DNA of 17,134 nucleotides from an uncultured Mucispirillum sp. (lineage in GTDB: Bacteria; Chrysiogenota; Deferribacteres; Deferribacterales; Mucispirillaceae). The stretch lies in contig CALADT010000109.1 in NCBI GenBank assembly GCA_937890655.1, positions 1 through 17,134 on the forward strand, written 5' to 3'. Within the stretch, counting starts at the first letter, position 1. The number at the start of each line of letters is the position of its first letter. The position numbers were made by a program, and so were the translations under genes. This document shows, piece after piece, positions 7,474 through 15,858 of this stretch. The notes beneath the pieces are model-generated. The model did not search any database. It was not told where the DNA came from and was given only the letters and a program-made list of their open reading frames with translations.

Positions 7474-7499
7474 CTTAATTATTGATAGTTAAGTTTTTT
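7474..7499 (+). terminator. Weak AT-only hairpin with T6 tract
   Basis: CTTAATTA (7474-7481) and TAGTTAAG (7486-7493) form an eight-pair stem with one G-T wobble and a TTGA loop, followed by TTTTTT. The stem has very little GC. If real, it would be the first plus-strand terminator after ppk1, about 370 bp downstream and beyond the antisense feoA. Confidence 0.3.
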
Positions 7500-7579
7500 G
7501 TGTGTTTTGTATATAAAGAATACCTTAGTTTTAATTATAAGAAAAACATATATTTTATAAAAAACTAAAAATTTATGAT

Positions 7580-7618
7580 AAAATATAGCAATAACTTTAT
7601 AAATTATCGCTATATTTT
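7580..7618 (-). terminator. Putative terminator of ccdA
   Basis: Arms of 15 bases (7580-7594 and 7604-7618) pair with a single mismatch around a nine-base loop, starting eight bases beyond the ccdA stop. On the minus strand the sequence continues into T-rich DNA. The stem is mostly A-T, so efficiency is uncertain. Confidence 0.5.
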
Positions 7619-7625
7619 ATAACTT

Positions 7626-8414
7626 TTATTTAGTAAGTAAACTTTCAAAGTTAGGTAAAAATGAAAATACTTTTGTAGACCATACTGCTAAAGCTGTCAT
7701 TGAGTTAGTTATTAATAATATACCTATTATAACTAGCAAAATACCTGCAATACGTTCTACCCATATAAGTACTTTTCCAGATTTTCTTATAAGGGACATT
7801 ACTTCGTTTACTGCAAGGGCGGATAATAAAAAAGGAATCCATAACCCTAAAGAATAAACAAAAAGTAATACCATACCTTGATATATGGATGATTCTTGTG
7901 AAGCTACTGCTAATATCCCTGTTAAAATAGGGCCGATACATGGTGTCCAGCCTAATACAAATACTATGCCTAATATAAAAGCGTTTACAAAAAATGGGAA
8001 CGATTTTTTTTGATAATTAATTTTAGCTGTTTTCATAAGTAGTTTTATTTTAAATAACCCTATCATATGAAGTCCGAAAATAATAAGTATAACACCGCCA
8101 ATTTGAGCTAATAACACTTGGTATGATTTTAGAAACGTGCCAATAGATGTGGCAGAAGCACCTAAAGCAATAAATATAATAGTAAACCCAAGCCCAAAAA
8201 ATATAGCACCTAAAAAGGCTTTTAATCGTGGGGAATATTTTGTATCATTTGAAGCATTTTTCAAATTTTCTATACTTTCTCCAGACATAAATGATAAATA
8301 GCCTGGAAGTAGTGGAAATATACATGGGGATAAAAATGTTAAAAGGCCGCCTAAAAATGCAAATAATATACTTGGGGTTTCAGGGGCAAAACTGATTATT
8401 CCTGTTGCTTCCAT
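7626..8414 (-). CDS. ccdA: Cytochrome c biogenesis protein CcdA (thiol-disulfide transporter)
   Basis: CcdA moves reducing equivalents from cytoplasmic thioredoxin across the inner membrane to keep apocytochrome c thiols and their carriers reduced. The 262-residue protein has six predicted membrane segments (about 16-40, 64-86, 99-120, 140-168, 178-202, 217-238). It has the two redox-active cysteines in conserved settings: C31 in FLSPCIFPLLPGY and C159 in GWTPCIGPILTG. This is the short DsbD-like core, without periplasmic domains. AAGGAG (8426-8421) sits six bases before the ATG. It is divergent from ccmE, its likely pathway partner, across 169 bp. No periplasmic thioredoxin (CcmG/ResA) is present in the window, so its electron acceptor is encoded elsewhere. 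Confidence 0.92.
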   Translation of the reverse strand: MEATGIISFAPETPSILFAFLGGLLTFLSPCIFPLLPGYLSFMSGESIENLKNASNDTKYSPRLKAFLGAIFFGLGFTIIFIALGASATSIGTFLKSYQVLLAQIGGVILIIFGLHMIGLFKIKLLMKTAKINYQKKSFPFFVNAFILGIVFVLGWTPCIGPILTGILAVASQESSIYQGMVLLFVYSLGLWIPFLLSALAVNEVMSLIRKSGKVLIWVERIAGILLVIIGILLITNSMTALAVWSTKVFSFLPNFESLLTK

Positions 8415-8449
8415 TTTCTTCTCCTTAAATTAAAAATAAAATTTATAAA

Positions 8450-8486
8450 ATTGTATAGAAATTATAAATTTTCCTTATAATACAAT
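8450..8486. repeat. Short inverted repeat in the ccdA/ccmE divergent region
   Basis: ATTGTAT (8450-8456) and ATACAAT (8480-8486) form a seven-base inverted repeat separated by 23 bp, within the only space that can hold the two divergent promoters. TATAAT-like hexamers occur on both strands here. It could be a regulator site or simply AT-rich coincidence. Confidence 0.25.
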
Positions 8487-8583
8487 GAAAAAATGTAGAT
8501 ATTGTGTAAGATGATTTTTTTTAAATATTACCAAAATAATTTTTAGTATAAGTTAAAACAGCAATAAAATTATTGGGGTAGAT

Positions 8584-9015
8584 ATGAATAGTAGAACAAA
8601 ACTTATTGTAGCCGGTGTTATTGTTTTAGGAGCATTAACCTTCTTAATTATTGGTGGTTTTGATTCTCACTCTATGCATGATGCTGATATAAAAGATATT
8701 GTATCTAACCCAGAAGATTTTCAAGATAAAGGCATTAAAGTAACAGGCACAGTAGTGGACGGCACAATTATGAAAACGCCCCTTAGTGCTAACTTTAAAA
8801 TAAAAAGTAATGAAACTGATGTTGTAATGAAAGTTGTATATAAAGGTGTTGTGCCTGATACATTCCAAGAAGATATTGATGTTATTTTGGAAGGCAGATA
8901 CGATGAGGCATCTAAACATTTTGTAGCAAGTAAACTACTTACAAAATGTCCTTCCCGTTATGAAGGAATGGACTATAAAGAACACGAGAAAGCAATAGCG
9001 GATAAAAACGCATAA
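8584..9015 (+). CDS. ccmE: Heme chaperone CcmE, cysteine-type variant
   Basis: CcmE receives heme from CcmABCD in the periplasm, holds it covalently and hands it to the CcmF ligase complex. The 143-residue protein has one N-terminal membrane anchor (about 6-24) and an OB-fold beta barrel (about 38-118). That barrel includes the typical KVTGTVVDGTI strand and DVILEGRYDE near the end. The heme-binding residue, normally His in H-x3-Y, is here C122 in CPSRY (122-126). This C-x3-Y form is known from Desulfovibrio-type and archaeal CcmE. The tail after it is short and charged. A G-rich site (8575-8578) precedes the ATG. The gene is alone on its transcript: a divergent ccdA lies upstream, and a strong terminator separates it from ccmA. 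Confidence 0.92.
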   Translation: MNSRTKLIVAGVIVLGALTFLIIGGFDSHSMHDADIKDIVSNPEDFQDKGIKVTGTVVDGTIMKTPLSANFKIKSNETDVVMKVVYKGVVPDTFQEDIDVILEGRYDEASKHFVASKLLTKCPSRYEGMDYKEHEKAIADKNA

Positions 9016-9045
9016 ATATAAACTCCTCATAAAATATTAACTGTT

Positions 9046-9073
9046 ATAAGGCTCGGGCAAAACCGAGCCTTAT
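9046..9073 (+). terminator. Strong hairpin terminator of ccmE
   Basis: Perfect 11-base arms ATAAGGCTCGG (9046-9056) and CCGAGCCTTAT (9063-9073) enclose the loop GCAAAA, 30 bp after the ccmE stop. It is the most GC-rich hairpin in the window. The T run after it is interrupted (TTATAT). Confidence 0.8.
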
Positions 9074-9200
9074 TTATATGTTAGAAGATTAACAAAGAAA
9101 TGTTATGTGTTAATTTATTCCATAAAATAATGCTTAAAATTATAATAAAAATGTTTTATACTAATTTTTAAATTTTATAAAATAAAATGGCAGGTTTATT

Positions 9201-9941
9201 TTGGAACAAGAAAAAAACAGCTCTACTTCTTTAATATCGCTAAAAAAAGCTGGTAAAATATACAGCCATATTACAGCACTTAAAAAAATAGATTTAGATA
9301 TACATAAAGGGCAATCCATAACTATTTTTGGCCCTAATGGTGCAGGCAAATCCACTCTTTTAAAAATCCTTTCCATGCAAAATAAATTAAGTTATGGTGA
9401 GCTTTTTTATAATGGTATAGCCTGTGGAAAAATAAATAATAGTTTTAAAAAATCTTTTGGTGTAATATCTCATGCACCTTTTTTATATGAAAACTTATCT
9501 GCTATGGATAATTTAAAGTTTTATGGTAGCTTATATAATGTAAATAAAGTGGAAGCAAGGGCAAAAGAGCTTTTAAACCAGCTTGATTTATATAAAAGAA
9601 AAGATGATATTATAAAATCATTTTCAAGAGGCATGTTACAGCGTGTATCCATTGCAAGAGCATTAATTCATAACCCAGATATAATATTTTTAGACGAACC
9701 ATATACAGGCCTTGATAGTGCTGCATCAAATAAATTATCAGAGCTTATTAAATCACAGATTTCAGAACATAAAACAATTATAATGGTTACCCATGATATA
9801 ACAACCGGTTTAAATTTAGCAAACAGAGTAGTAATTATAAATAAAGGTAGTATTATATATGATAATAATAAAGCTAATATAGATATAACTACTTTTGAAA
9901 AAACATATATAGATATGGTAGAAAATAAGGTGGCAATATGA
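9201..9941 (+). CDS. ccmA: Heme exporter ATP-binding protein CcmA
   Basis: This is the ATPase of the CcmABCD complex, which releases heme-loaded CcmE from CcmC. The 246-residue protein has Walker A GPNGAGKST (44-52), a SHAPFLYENLS stretch at the Q-loop position (90-100), the CcmA-type signature SRGMLQRVSIARAL (142-155), Walker B IIFLDEP (161-167) and the switch histidine in MVTHD (195-199). The start is TTG at 9201, chosen because no in-frame ATG precedes the conserved domain; AGG at 9192-9194 is a weak ribosome site. The ATG at 9188 is out of frame. The stop overlaps the ccmB start by four bases, so the two are translationally coupled. It heads a unit that runs without a visible terminator to 15698. 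Confidence 0.9.
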   Translation: MEQEKNSSTSLISLKKAGKIYSHITALKKIDLDIHKGQSITIFGPNGAGKSTLLKILSMQNKLSYGELFYNGIACGKINNSFKKSFGVISHAPFLYENLSAMDNLKFYGSLYNVNKVEARAKELLNQLDLYKRKDDIIKSFSRGMLQRVSIARALIHNPDIIFLDEPYTGLDSAASNKLSELIKSQISEHKTIIMVTHDITTGLNLANRVVIINKGSIIYDNNKANIDITTFEKTYIDMVENKVAI

Positions 9942-10612
9942 TATATTTAAAAACCATATATACCATACTAAAAAAAGATATTTTAATGGAAATAAAAAGC
10001 CGTGAAACTATAAATTCTTCATTAGTTTTTGCTGTATTATTAGTTATAACATTTAGTTTTATTATGGAACCTGCAAGTGATGTGGAGCGAAAAATTGCAG
10101 GTGGAATATTTTGGATGGCTGTAACATTTGCAGGTATATTAAGTATTAATAAAAATATGATGAATGAAATGCAGGGTGGAAATTTTGAAGCCTTAATGAT
10201 AGCCCCTGTGGATAAAAGTGCTATTTATTTTGGAAAAGTAATATCCAACTTTATTTTTTTAATAGTGCTTGAAATAATACTTATTTTGCTTTTTATAATA
10301 TTTTATAATATAAATATACTATCTCATAAATTAATGGTAGTAGTGCTTATTGCTGCAACTTATGGTTATGCAGCTATTGGAACACTTTTTTCTATAATAA
10401 GCATAAAAACAAAGGCAAGAGAATTTATGCTACCCCTTTTAATGATACCTATTATGATACCTATTATTATAGCAGCAATTCTTTCCACTAATGTTTTTAT
10501 TTTTGGATATGATATTCATTTAAGTTATTTATGGATAAGGTTAATGGTTGTATTTGATATAATATTTTCAGCAGTTATTTTTGCAATTTTTTCAAATATA
10601 ATAGAGGAGTGA
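9938..10612 (+). CDS. ccmB: Heme exporter permease CcmB
   Basis: CcmB is the membrane subunit that pairs with CcmA. The 224-residue length matches the family, and six hydrophobic segments are visible (about 26-43, 54-70, 101-123, 131-153, 163-183, 198-218). Family-like features include KDILMEIKSRE near the N terminus, the loop GNFEALMIAPVDKSAIYFGK (81-100), and LLMIPIMIPIIIAA in the fifth segment. AAGGTGG in the end of ccmA serves as ribosome site, and the ATGA overlap couples it to ccmA. ccmC follows seven bases after the stop. The assignment rests on position, topology and these segments together. Confidence 0.9.
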   Translation: MIYLKTIYTILKKDILMEIKSRETINSSLVFAVLLVITFSFIMEPASDVERKIAGGIFWMAVTFAGILSINKNMMNEMQGGNFEALMIAPVDKSAIYFGKVISNFIFLIVLEIILILLFIIFYNINILSHKLMVVVLIAATYGYAAIGTLFSIISIKTKAREFMLPLLMIPIMIPIIIAAILSTNVFIFGYDIHLSYLWIRLMVVFDIIFSAVIFAIFSNIIEE

Positions 10613-10619
10613 TATTTTA

Positions 10620-11297
10620 ATGGAAAAATTAGCTAAACTAGATAAACTATTTTCTATACTTTTATTTATAGTTATACCTATTGGGCTTTATTTTGCATTT
10701 TTTTATGCACCTATGGAAAAATATATGGGCTATGTGCAGAAAATATTTTATTTTCATGTATCTTCTGCATGGGTTGGTTTTTTTGCGTTTTTTATAACAT
10801 TTTTAGCAAGTATAATATACCTTTTTACAAACAAAATAAAATATGATGATATAGCATCAGTTTCTGTAGAAATAGGGTTTATTTTTTGCACCATAGTAAT
10901 ATTAACAGGGCCTGTATGGGCAAAAGCTGCATGGGGTGTTTTTTGGACATGGGACCCACGTTTAACATCTACATTAATATTATGGTTTATTTACGCCGGC
11001 TATATAATGTTAAGGGCATATATGGAAGAAAGCCAACGAAAAGCAAAATTTGCAGCAGCCATAGGTATAATAGGGTTTATAAATGTGCCTATTGTATTTT
11101 TTTCTATTAGGTGGTGGAGTAATACAATTCACCCTAATGTTATGCAAAAAGGTGGCGGTGGAATGGAAAGCAGTATGTTTTTGGCTGTAATAGTATGCCT
11201 TATTGTGTTTACTATTGTTTATATTTCACTTTTAATACGAGGGTTAAGAATAACTAACCTTGAAAGAAAAATAAAAATACTTGAAAATGATAATTAA
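10620..11297 (+). CDS. ccmC: Heme handling protein CcmC
   Basis: CcmC presents heme to CcmE through a tryptophan-rich periplasmic loop and two histidine ligands. The 225-residue protein has six membrane segments (about 8-28, 49-69, 82-100, 115-133, 145-163, 186-207). The WWD-type motif is WGVFWTWDPRLTS (105-117), with Phe at one Trp position, and the ligands are H46 (FYFHVSSAW) and H171 (NTIHPN). It is too short to be CcmF, and its WWD motif and context fit CcmC. The C-terminal tail (209-225) is a charged heptad stretch ending NLERKIKILENDN, which resembles the tail of the next small protein. GAGGAG upstream overlaps the ccmB end. Confidence 0.93.
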   Translation: MEKLAKLDKLFSILLFIVIPIGLYFAFFYAPMEKYMGYVQKIFYFHVSSAWVGFFAFFITFLASIIYLFTNKIKYDDIASVSVEIGFIFCTIVILTGPVWAKAAWGVFWTWDPRLTSTLILWFIYAGYIMLRAYMEESQRKAKFAAAIGIIGFINVPIVFFSIRWWSNTIHPNVMQKGGGGMESSMFLAVIVCLIVFTIVYISLLIRGLRITNLERKIKILENDN

Positions 11298-11306
11298 GGA
11301 GCAGTT

Positions 11307-11444
11307 ATGACAAGTTTAGAATATTTAGCAGCAGCATATATTTTAATATGGTTACTTATGGCATATTATTTCTTTAAATCTGGCTCAAGAGTAAAAAAGC
11401 TGGAAGAAAAAGTTAAAATTTTGGAAAATAATAAAGATATATAA
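11307..11444 (+). CDS. ccmD: CcmD-like small membrane protein
   Basis: This 45-codon frame has AAGGAG (11296-11301) overlapping the ccmC stop and five bases before its ATG. It encodes EYLAAAYILIWLLMAYYFF (5-23), a single membrane span starting with a short aromatic/acidic segment, then a basic turn and a coiled-coil-like tail VKKLEEKVKILENN (29-42). Small size, one span, and position directly after ccmC are the hallmarks of CcmD, which stabilises CcmC and is needed to release holo-CcmE. The sequence of CcmD proteins is poorly conserved, so the call depends on context. Its tail closely resembles the CcmC C terminus. Confidence 0.8.
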   Translation: MTSLEYLAAAYILIWLLMAYYFFKSGSRVKKLEEKVKILENNKDI

Positions 11445-11467
11445 ATATAAAAAAGGAGCAATATATT

Positions 11468-12508
11468 ATGAAAAAAGCTGTCATTGTTTTTTTACTAATG
11501 GGTTTATTAACTGCATGTGGTGACAATAAAAAAGAAGATAACACTCAAAACCAAGTGCGTCCAACAGATGTGGTTGTAAAAAAAGTGGTGTTAAGTAATA
11601 TTGATGATTTTTATACACTTCCTGGAGTGGTAGAAGCATGGGATGATATTACAGTTCCTTCAGAAACATCAGGGCCTGTTACATGGATAGGTAAAGAGGA
11701 GGGTGATTTTGTGGAAAAAGGGGAAGCTATTTTAAAAATCAACACAGATAACCTGCTTGCAAACCTTAATTCAGCAAAAGTGCAGTTAGAAGATGATAAA
11801 AAAGAATTACAGCGTCAAAAAAACTTATTTGCTCAAAAAGCTGTATCACAAAAACAGTATGATACAGCAAAGAAAGTTTATGATTTATCACAAGTTTCAT
11901 ATAAACTTGCTCTTGATGAATATAATAAGAGCACAATAAAAAGCCCTGTAAAAGGGATAATTGATAATGTAGCCCCAAAAATAGGGGAATACGTTTCTCC
12001 AGGGACAGAAGTTGCAAGGCTTGTGGATATATCAAAACTAAAAATATATATAAATGTTCCAGAAAACGATGTTAAATATTTAAGTGTAGGCCAGAAAGTG
12101 GCAGTATATGTGGCAGAAATAGGAAAAGATAACGCAAAAGAAAACATAAAAGAGGGTGTTATTAATTATGTTTCAGTTGTTTCAGACCCTGCCACATTAA
12201 CCCATAAAGTTAGGGTGGATGTGGATATTGATAAAAATATTCGCCCAGGGCGTATTGTCCGAGTGGATATTATAAGACAGTCTTTCCAAAATGTTATGGT
12301 TGTGGATATGTATTCGTTAATAGACAGGGACGGCGAAAAAATAGTATATGTAAATAAAGACAATAAAGCAGAAGAACGAAAAGTAATTATAGGGGAAATG
12401 ATAGGCGATAAAGCCATAATTATTTCAGGTATAGAACCAGATGATGAACTTATAGTAAAAGGTCATCAGTTTTTAGTAAACGGTGCTTCTATAAGAGTAG
12501 GAGAATAA
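11468..12508 (+). CDS. RND efflux membrane-fusion lipoprotein (periplasmic adaptor)
   Basis: The 346-residue protein begins with a lipoprotein signal: MKKAVIVFLLMGLLTAC, with lipobox LTAC and C17. The AcrA/HlyD layout follows. The first half of the lipoyl domain (about 60-93) includes GDFVEKGEAIL. A coiled-coil hairpin spans about 98-150, and the second lipoyl half (about 156-187) includes SPVKGIIDNVAPKIGEYVSPG. The beta barrel (about 190-270) has RPGRIVRVDI, and a membrane-proximal domain closes the protein. It would bridge the RND permease to an outer-membrane channel. The coiled coil is short. AAGGAG (11453-11458) precedes the ATG by nine bases. Only 23 bp separate it from the CcmD-like gene, with no terminator, so it is probably on the ccm transcript. 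The substrate is unknown. Confidence 0.92.
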   Translation: MKKAVIVFLLMGLLTACGDNKKEDNTQNQVRPTDVVVKKVVLSNIDDFYTLPGVVEAWDDITVPSETSGPVTWIGKEEGDFVEKGEAILKINTDNLLANLNSAKVQLEDDKKELQRQKNLFAQKAVSQKQYDTAKKVYDLSQVSYKLALDEYNKSTIKSPVKGIIDNVAPKIGEYVSPGTEVARLVDISKLKIYINVPENDVKYLSVGQKVAVYVAEIGKDNAKENIKEGVINYVSVVSDPATLTHKVRVDVDIDKNIRPGRIVRVDIIRQSFQNVMVVDMYSLIDRDGEKIVYVNKDNKAEERKVIIGEMIGDKAIIISGIEPDDELIVKGHQFLVNGASIRVGE

Positions 12509-12512
12509 TCAT

Positions 12513-15500
12513 ATGCTTATAACGAAAGTAGCTGTTAAGTGGAAATCCACTATCTTTTTACTTATGGTAGTGTTTATTGTTTTTGGTATAAAAGCGTATG
12601 TAAACCTACCAAGAGAAGCAAACCCAGATATACCTATTCCTTATATTATGGTAACAACAGTATATTCTGGTGTTTCCCCTGAGGATATGGAATCCCTTGT
12701 AACATTTAAAATAGAAAATAAATTAAGGGGTATAGAGGGTGTTAAGGAAATAGAATCCTTTAGTGCAGAAAGTGTATCAAATATCTCTATTGAGTTTTCC
12801 CCTGATGTGGATACTGATGTGGCATTACAGCGTGTTCGTGATAAAGTGGAACAGGCAGCCAACGATTTACCGTCAGATTTAACAGAAGAACCATTAATTA
12901 CAGAAATAAGTATGAGTGATTTTCCTGTATTTGTTATGGCTATATCTGGAGATATTCCGGAAACGGACTTAAAAAAGATAGCAGATGATATGCAGGACAG
13001 GTTTGAAAGTGTAAAAGGTGTTTTAGAAGTAGAGCTTTCTGGTGCAAGAGAACGAGAAATTGTTATAGCTTTTGATTATGAACGTTTACAAGCATACTCT
13101 TTAACCATGAACGATTTAAGCAACGCAATAAAATCTGAACATATAAATGTCCCTGGAGGTTCATTAGATATAGGGAAAGGTAAATATTTAGTGCGTATTC
13201 CTGGAGAATATACTAACCCTGAAGAAATAGAAAATATAGTTGTAACAGTAAAAGAGGGCAAGCCTGTTTATTTAAGAGATGTGGCAAGGGTGCTTGATAC
13301 ATTTGAAGATAAAGATTCATACGCATCATTAAACGGGTTACCTGCAATATCTGTAAGTATAAAAAAACGTGTTGGTGCAAATATTTTAGATATGGCAGAT
13401 GAAGTAAAAGCCATAATTAAACAGGCAGAATCAGAATACCCACCGGCAGTAAAATTTACACTAACAACAGACTTTTCAAAAGATATAAGGTCTATGGTAA
13501 ACGAGCTTGAAAACAGCTTAATCACAGGTTTTGTGTTAGTATTTTTAGTGCTGTTTTTATTTTTAGGTAAACTAAATTCGCTTTTTGCAGCAGTTATTAT
13601 TCCATTTAGTATGCTTATATCATTTATTGTAATACAGGCACTAGGTGTTACATTAAATATGATGGTATTATTCTCATTAATTATGGCCTTAGGTATGCTT
13701 GTGGATAACGCTATTGTTATTGTGGAAAATATATACAGGCATATGCAGGAAGGTATGACAAGGCAGGAGGCAGCTATTGCAGCTTCAGAAGAAATAGGCT
13801 GGCCAATGGTTGCTTCTACTTTAACAACAGTATTTGCCTTTTTACCAATAGTTTTTTGGCCTGGAACTATTGGTGAATTTATGAAATACCTGCCACTTAC
13901 ATTAATAATTACATTACTTTCATCATTATTTGTGGCACTTCTTTTTAACCCTGTAATATGTGCAACCTTTATGAAAGTGCAACCACGTCATATAAGCGAA
14001 GATGATGAATTAAAGTTTAGTAAATTTATGCAGTTTTATATGAAAACATTAGATTATGCTTTAAGTCATAGGAAACTAACATTAGCTATAACTATGTTTT
14101 TAGTTATTTTTCCAATGTTTTTATTTGGTGTAAGCAATTTAGGGGTGGAGTTTTTCCCATCAAGCGACCCAGGGCGTGTGTTTATAAGAGCTAAAGCCCC
14201 ACAAGGCACTAATGCAAGTGTAACTAATGATATGATAAATAAATTTAGAGAGGCAGCAGAAAGCGAATATAATGTAAAACTAACAGTAGGGGAAGTTGGT
14301 GGTGCAGCTGCTGATTATTCTGATGCAGGTGGCACAACTACCCATAAGGGCAGGCTGACTATTGAGTTTTTAGATTTTGAAGATAGAAACGAACCTTCCC
14401 CTGAAACAATAAACAGAATAAGGGAAAAGTTAGATTTTTTTGCCGGTGCTGAAGTAATATGGGAAAAAGAGAATATGGGTCCACCAACAGGAGATGCTGT
14501 AAGTATTGAAATATCTGGTGTAGATGTGGAAGTGTTAGGGGATATAGCACAGGATATTAAAAAGAAAATAGAATCAATTCCTGGACTTGTGGATTTAAAA
14601 GATGATTATGTAAAATCAAAACCGGAAATAAAAGTTGATGTAGATAGAGAAAAGGCGGCATTATTAGGGCTTAACACATCAAGTATTGCTTCGGCTGTTC
14701 GTGGAGCAATTTATGGTATAGAAGTAGGCAAATACAGGGAGGGGGACGAAGAATACGATATTAAAATTCGCCTGCCTGATGAAAAAAGAAAAAGTATAGA
14801 TGACATAAAAAACTTAATGATAAATACACCAAACGGTAGTTATGTGCCTATATCTTCTGTGGCAGATGTTTCATTAAGTGCAGGTTTTGGAACAATTACG
14901 CGTATTGATTTTAAAAGGGTTGTAAATGTTACAGCAGATGCAGAGGGCAGAAGTAGTGTCCAAGTTATGATGGATGTAGCAGAACGGTTAAAAGACTATA
15001 AACTCCCAGCAGGCTATACAATAGACTATACAGGGGAAACAGAAGACCAAAAAGAAGCAAGTTCCTTTTTAAGTAGTGCATTACTTGTGGCATTATTTTT
15101 AATACTTATGGTGCTTTTAATTGAGTTTAATTCTTTTTCACAAACTTTTATAATACTATTTACCATAATATTATCCATAGGTGGCATATTTTGGGGTTTA
15201 ACATTAACAGGCACAAATTTTGGTATTATTATGACAGGTATTGGTGCCATATCTCTTGCAGGTATTGTTATTAATAATGGTATAGTATTAATAGACTATA
15301 CTAACCATTTAAGAAAACAGGGTATGAAAATGCGTGATGCTGTAATTCGTGCAGGTGCTGTTAGGTTTAGACCGGTTATGCTTACAGCATGGACAACAGT
15401 ATTAGGTATGGTGCCTATGGCAACAGGTTTTGGTGTAGATTTTAAAAAGCTAGAATTTACATACGGTGCTGAAATGGCACAGTGGTGGGGGCCTATGGCT

Positions 15501-15698
15501 AACGCTGTAATATTTGGGCTTGCCTTTTCTACAATGCTTACATTAGTGATAGTGCCTGTATTATATTCTTATACAGATGGTGGATTAAAAGAGGGCGAAG
15601 AAAAAAAGAAACGGTTTAATTTTAAAATAAAAATACCATCAATTTTAAAATTTAGAAAAAATAATGATTTGAGAAAGTTACTAGATAAGGATAAATAA
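12513..15698 (+). CDS. RND family efflux permease
   Basis: This inner-membrane proton antiporter has 1061 residues, a full-length RND protein with twelve expected membrane segments and two large periplasmic loops. The first segment (about 10-30) leads to NLPREANPDIPIPYIMV (31-47) and VYSGVSPEDMESLV (50-63), conserved at the start of the porter domain. Segment four carries LGMLVDNAIVIVENIYRH (393-410), with D398 for proton relay and N399 where AcrB has a second Asp. Segment ten has GIVINNGIVLIDY (917-929), lacking the AcrB lysine, as in many non-AcrB RND families. The protein therefore belongs to a broad multidrug/hydrophobe group and not to AcrB proper. The start lies four bases after the adaptor stop. 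No TolC-like gene follows within the window. The substrate cannot be read from sequence. Confidence 0.93.
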   Translation: MLITKVAVKWKSTIFLLMVVFIVFGIKAYVNLPREANPDIPIPYIMVTTVYSGVSPEDMESLVTFKIENKLRGIEGVKEIESFSAESVSNISIEFSPDVDTDVALQRVRDKVEQAANDLPSDLTEEPLITEISMSDFPVFVMAISGDIPETDLKKIADDMQDRFESVKGVLEVELSGAREREIVIAFDYERLQAYSLTMNDLSNAIKSEHINVPGGSLDIGKGKYLVRIPGEYTNPEEIENIVVTVKEGKPVYLRDVARVLDTFEDKDSYASLNGLPAISVSIKKRVGANILDMADEVKAIIKQAESEYPPAVKFTLTTDFSKDIRSMVNELENSLITGFVLVFLVLFLFLGKLNSLFAAVIIPFSMLISFIVIQALGVTLNMMVLFSLIMALGMLVDNAIVIVENIYRHMQEGMTRQEAAIAASEEIGWPMVASTLTTVFAFLPIVFWPGTIGEFMKYLPLTLIITLLSSLFVALLFNPVICATFMKVQPRHISEDDELKFSKFMQFYMKTLDYALSHRKLTLAITMFLVIFPMFLFGVSNLGVEFFPSSDPGRVFIRAKAPQGTNASVTNDMINKFREAAESEYNVKLTVGEVGGAAADYSDAGGTTTHKGRLTIEFLDFEDRNEPSPETINRIREKLDFFAGAEVIWEKENMGPPTGDAVSIEISGVDVEVLGDIAQDIKKKIESIPGLVDLKDDYVKSKPEIKVDVDREKAALLGLNTSSIASAVRGAIYGIEVGKYREGDEEYDIKIRLPDEKRKSIDDIKNLMINTPNGSYVPISSVADVSLSAGFGTITRIDFKRVVNVTADAEGRSSVQVMMDVAERLKDYKLPAGYTIDYTGETEDQKEASSFLSSALLVALFLILMVLLIEFNSFSQTFIILFTIILSIGGIFWGLTLTGTNFGIIMTGIGAISLAGIVINNGIVLIDYTNHLRKQGMKMRDAVIRAGAVRFRPVMLTAWTTVLGMVPMATGFGVDFKKLEFTYGAEMAQWWGPMANAVIFGLAFSTMLTLVIVPVLYSYTDGGLKEGEEKKKRFNFKIKIPSILKFRKNNDLRKLLDKDK

Positions 15699-15704
15699 TA
15701 CTAA

Positions 15705-15727
15705 ACCCCATGTTAAAAGCATGGGGT
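15705..15727 (+). terminator. Rho-independent terminator of the ccm-RND unit
   Basis: ACCCCATG (15705-15712) pairs perfectly with CATGGGGT (15720-15727) around a seven-base loop and is followed by ATTTTTTAT. It begins seven bases after the RND stop. Confidence 0.88.
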
Positions 15728-15858
15728 ATTTTTTATATTTTAAAACATATATATAACACAAATGTATAAATTATTGGTTTTTGTATTTATTTTCATATAT
15801 ACAATTTATATTTTTAGTATATTATTTTATAAAATAGTAGTTATATGATAGGTGTGTT

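Noticed and set aside
7500..7579. Possible small RNA or CRISPR-like repeats in the AT-rich gap before ccdA
   Set aside because: No repeated units, no stable GC-containing structure and no promoter could be supported by eye.
9188..9200. ATG near 9188 as the ccmA start
   Set aside because: It is out of frame with the ABC domain and leads to no matching protein.
12513..15698. Asn in place of the second TM4 aspartate as a sign of an inactive RND pump
   Set aside because: LVDNAIV is common in functional RND families outside the AcrB group, so it is not evidence of inactivity.
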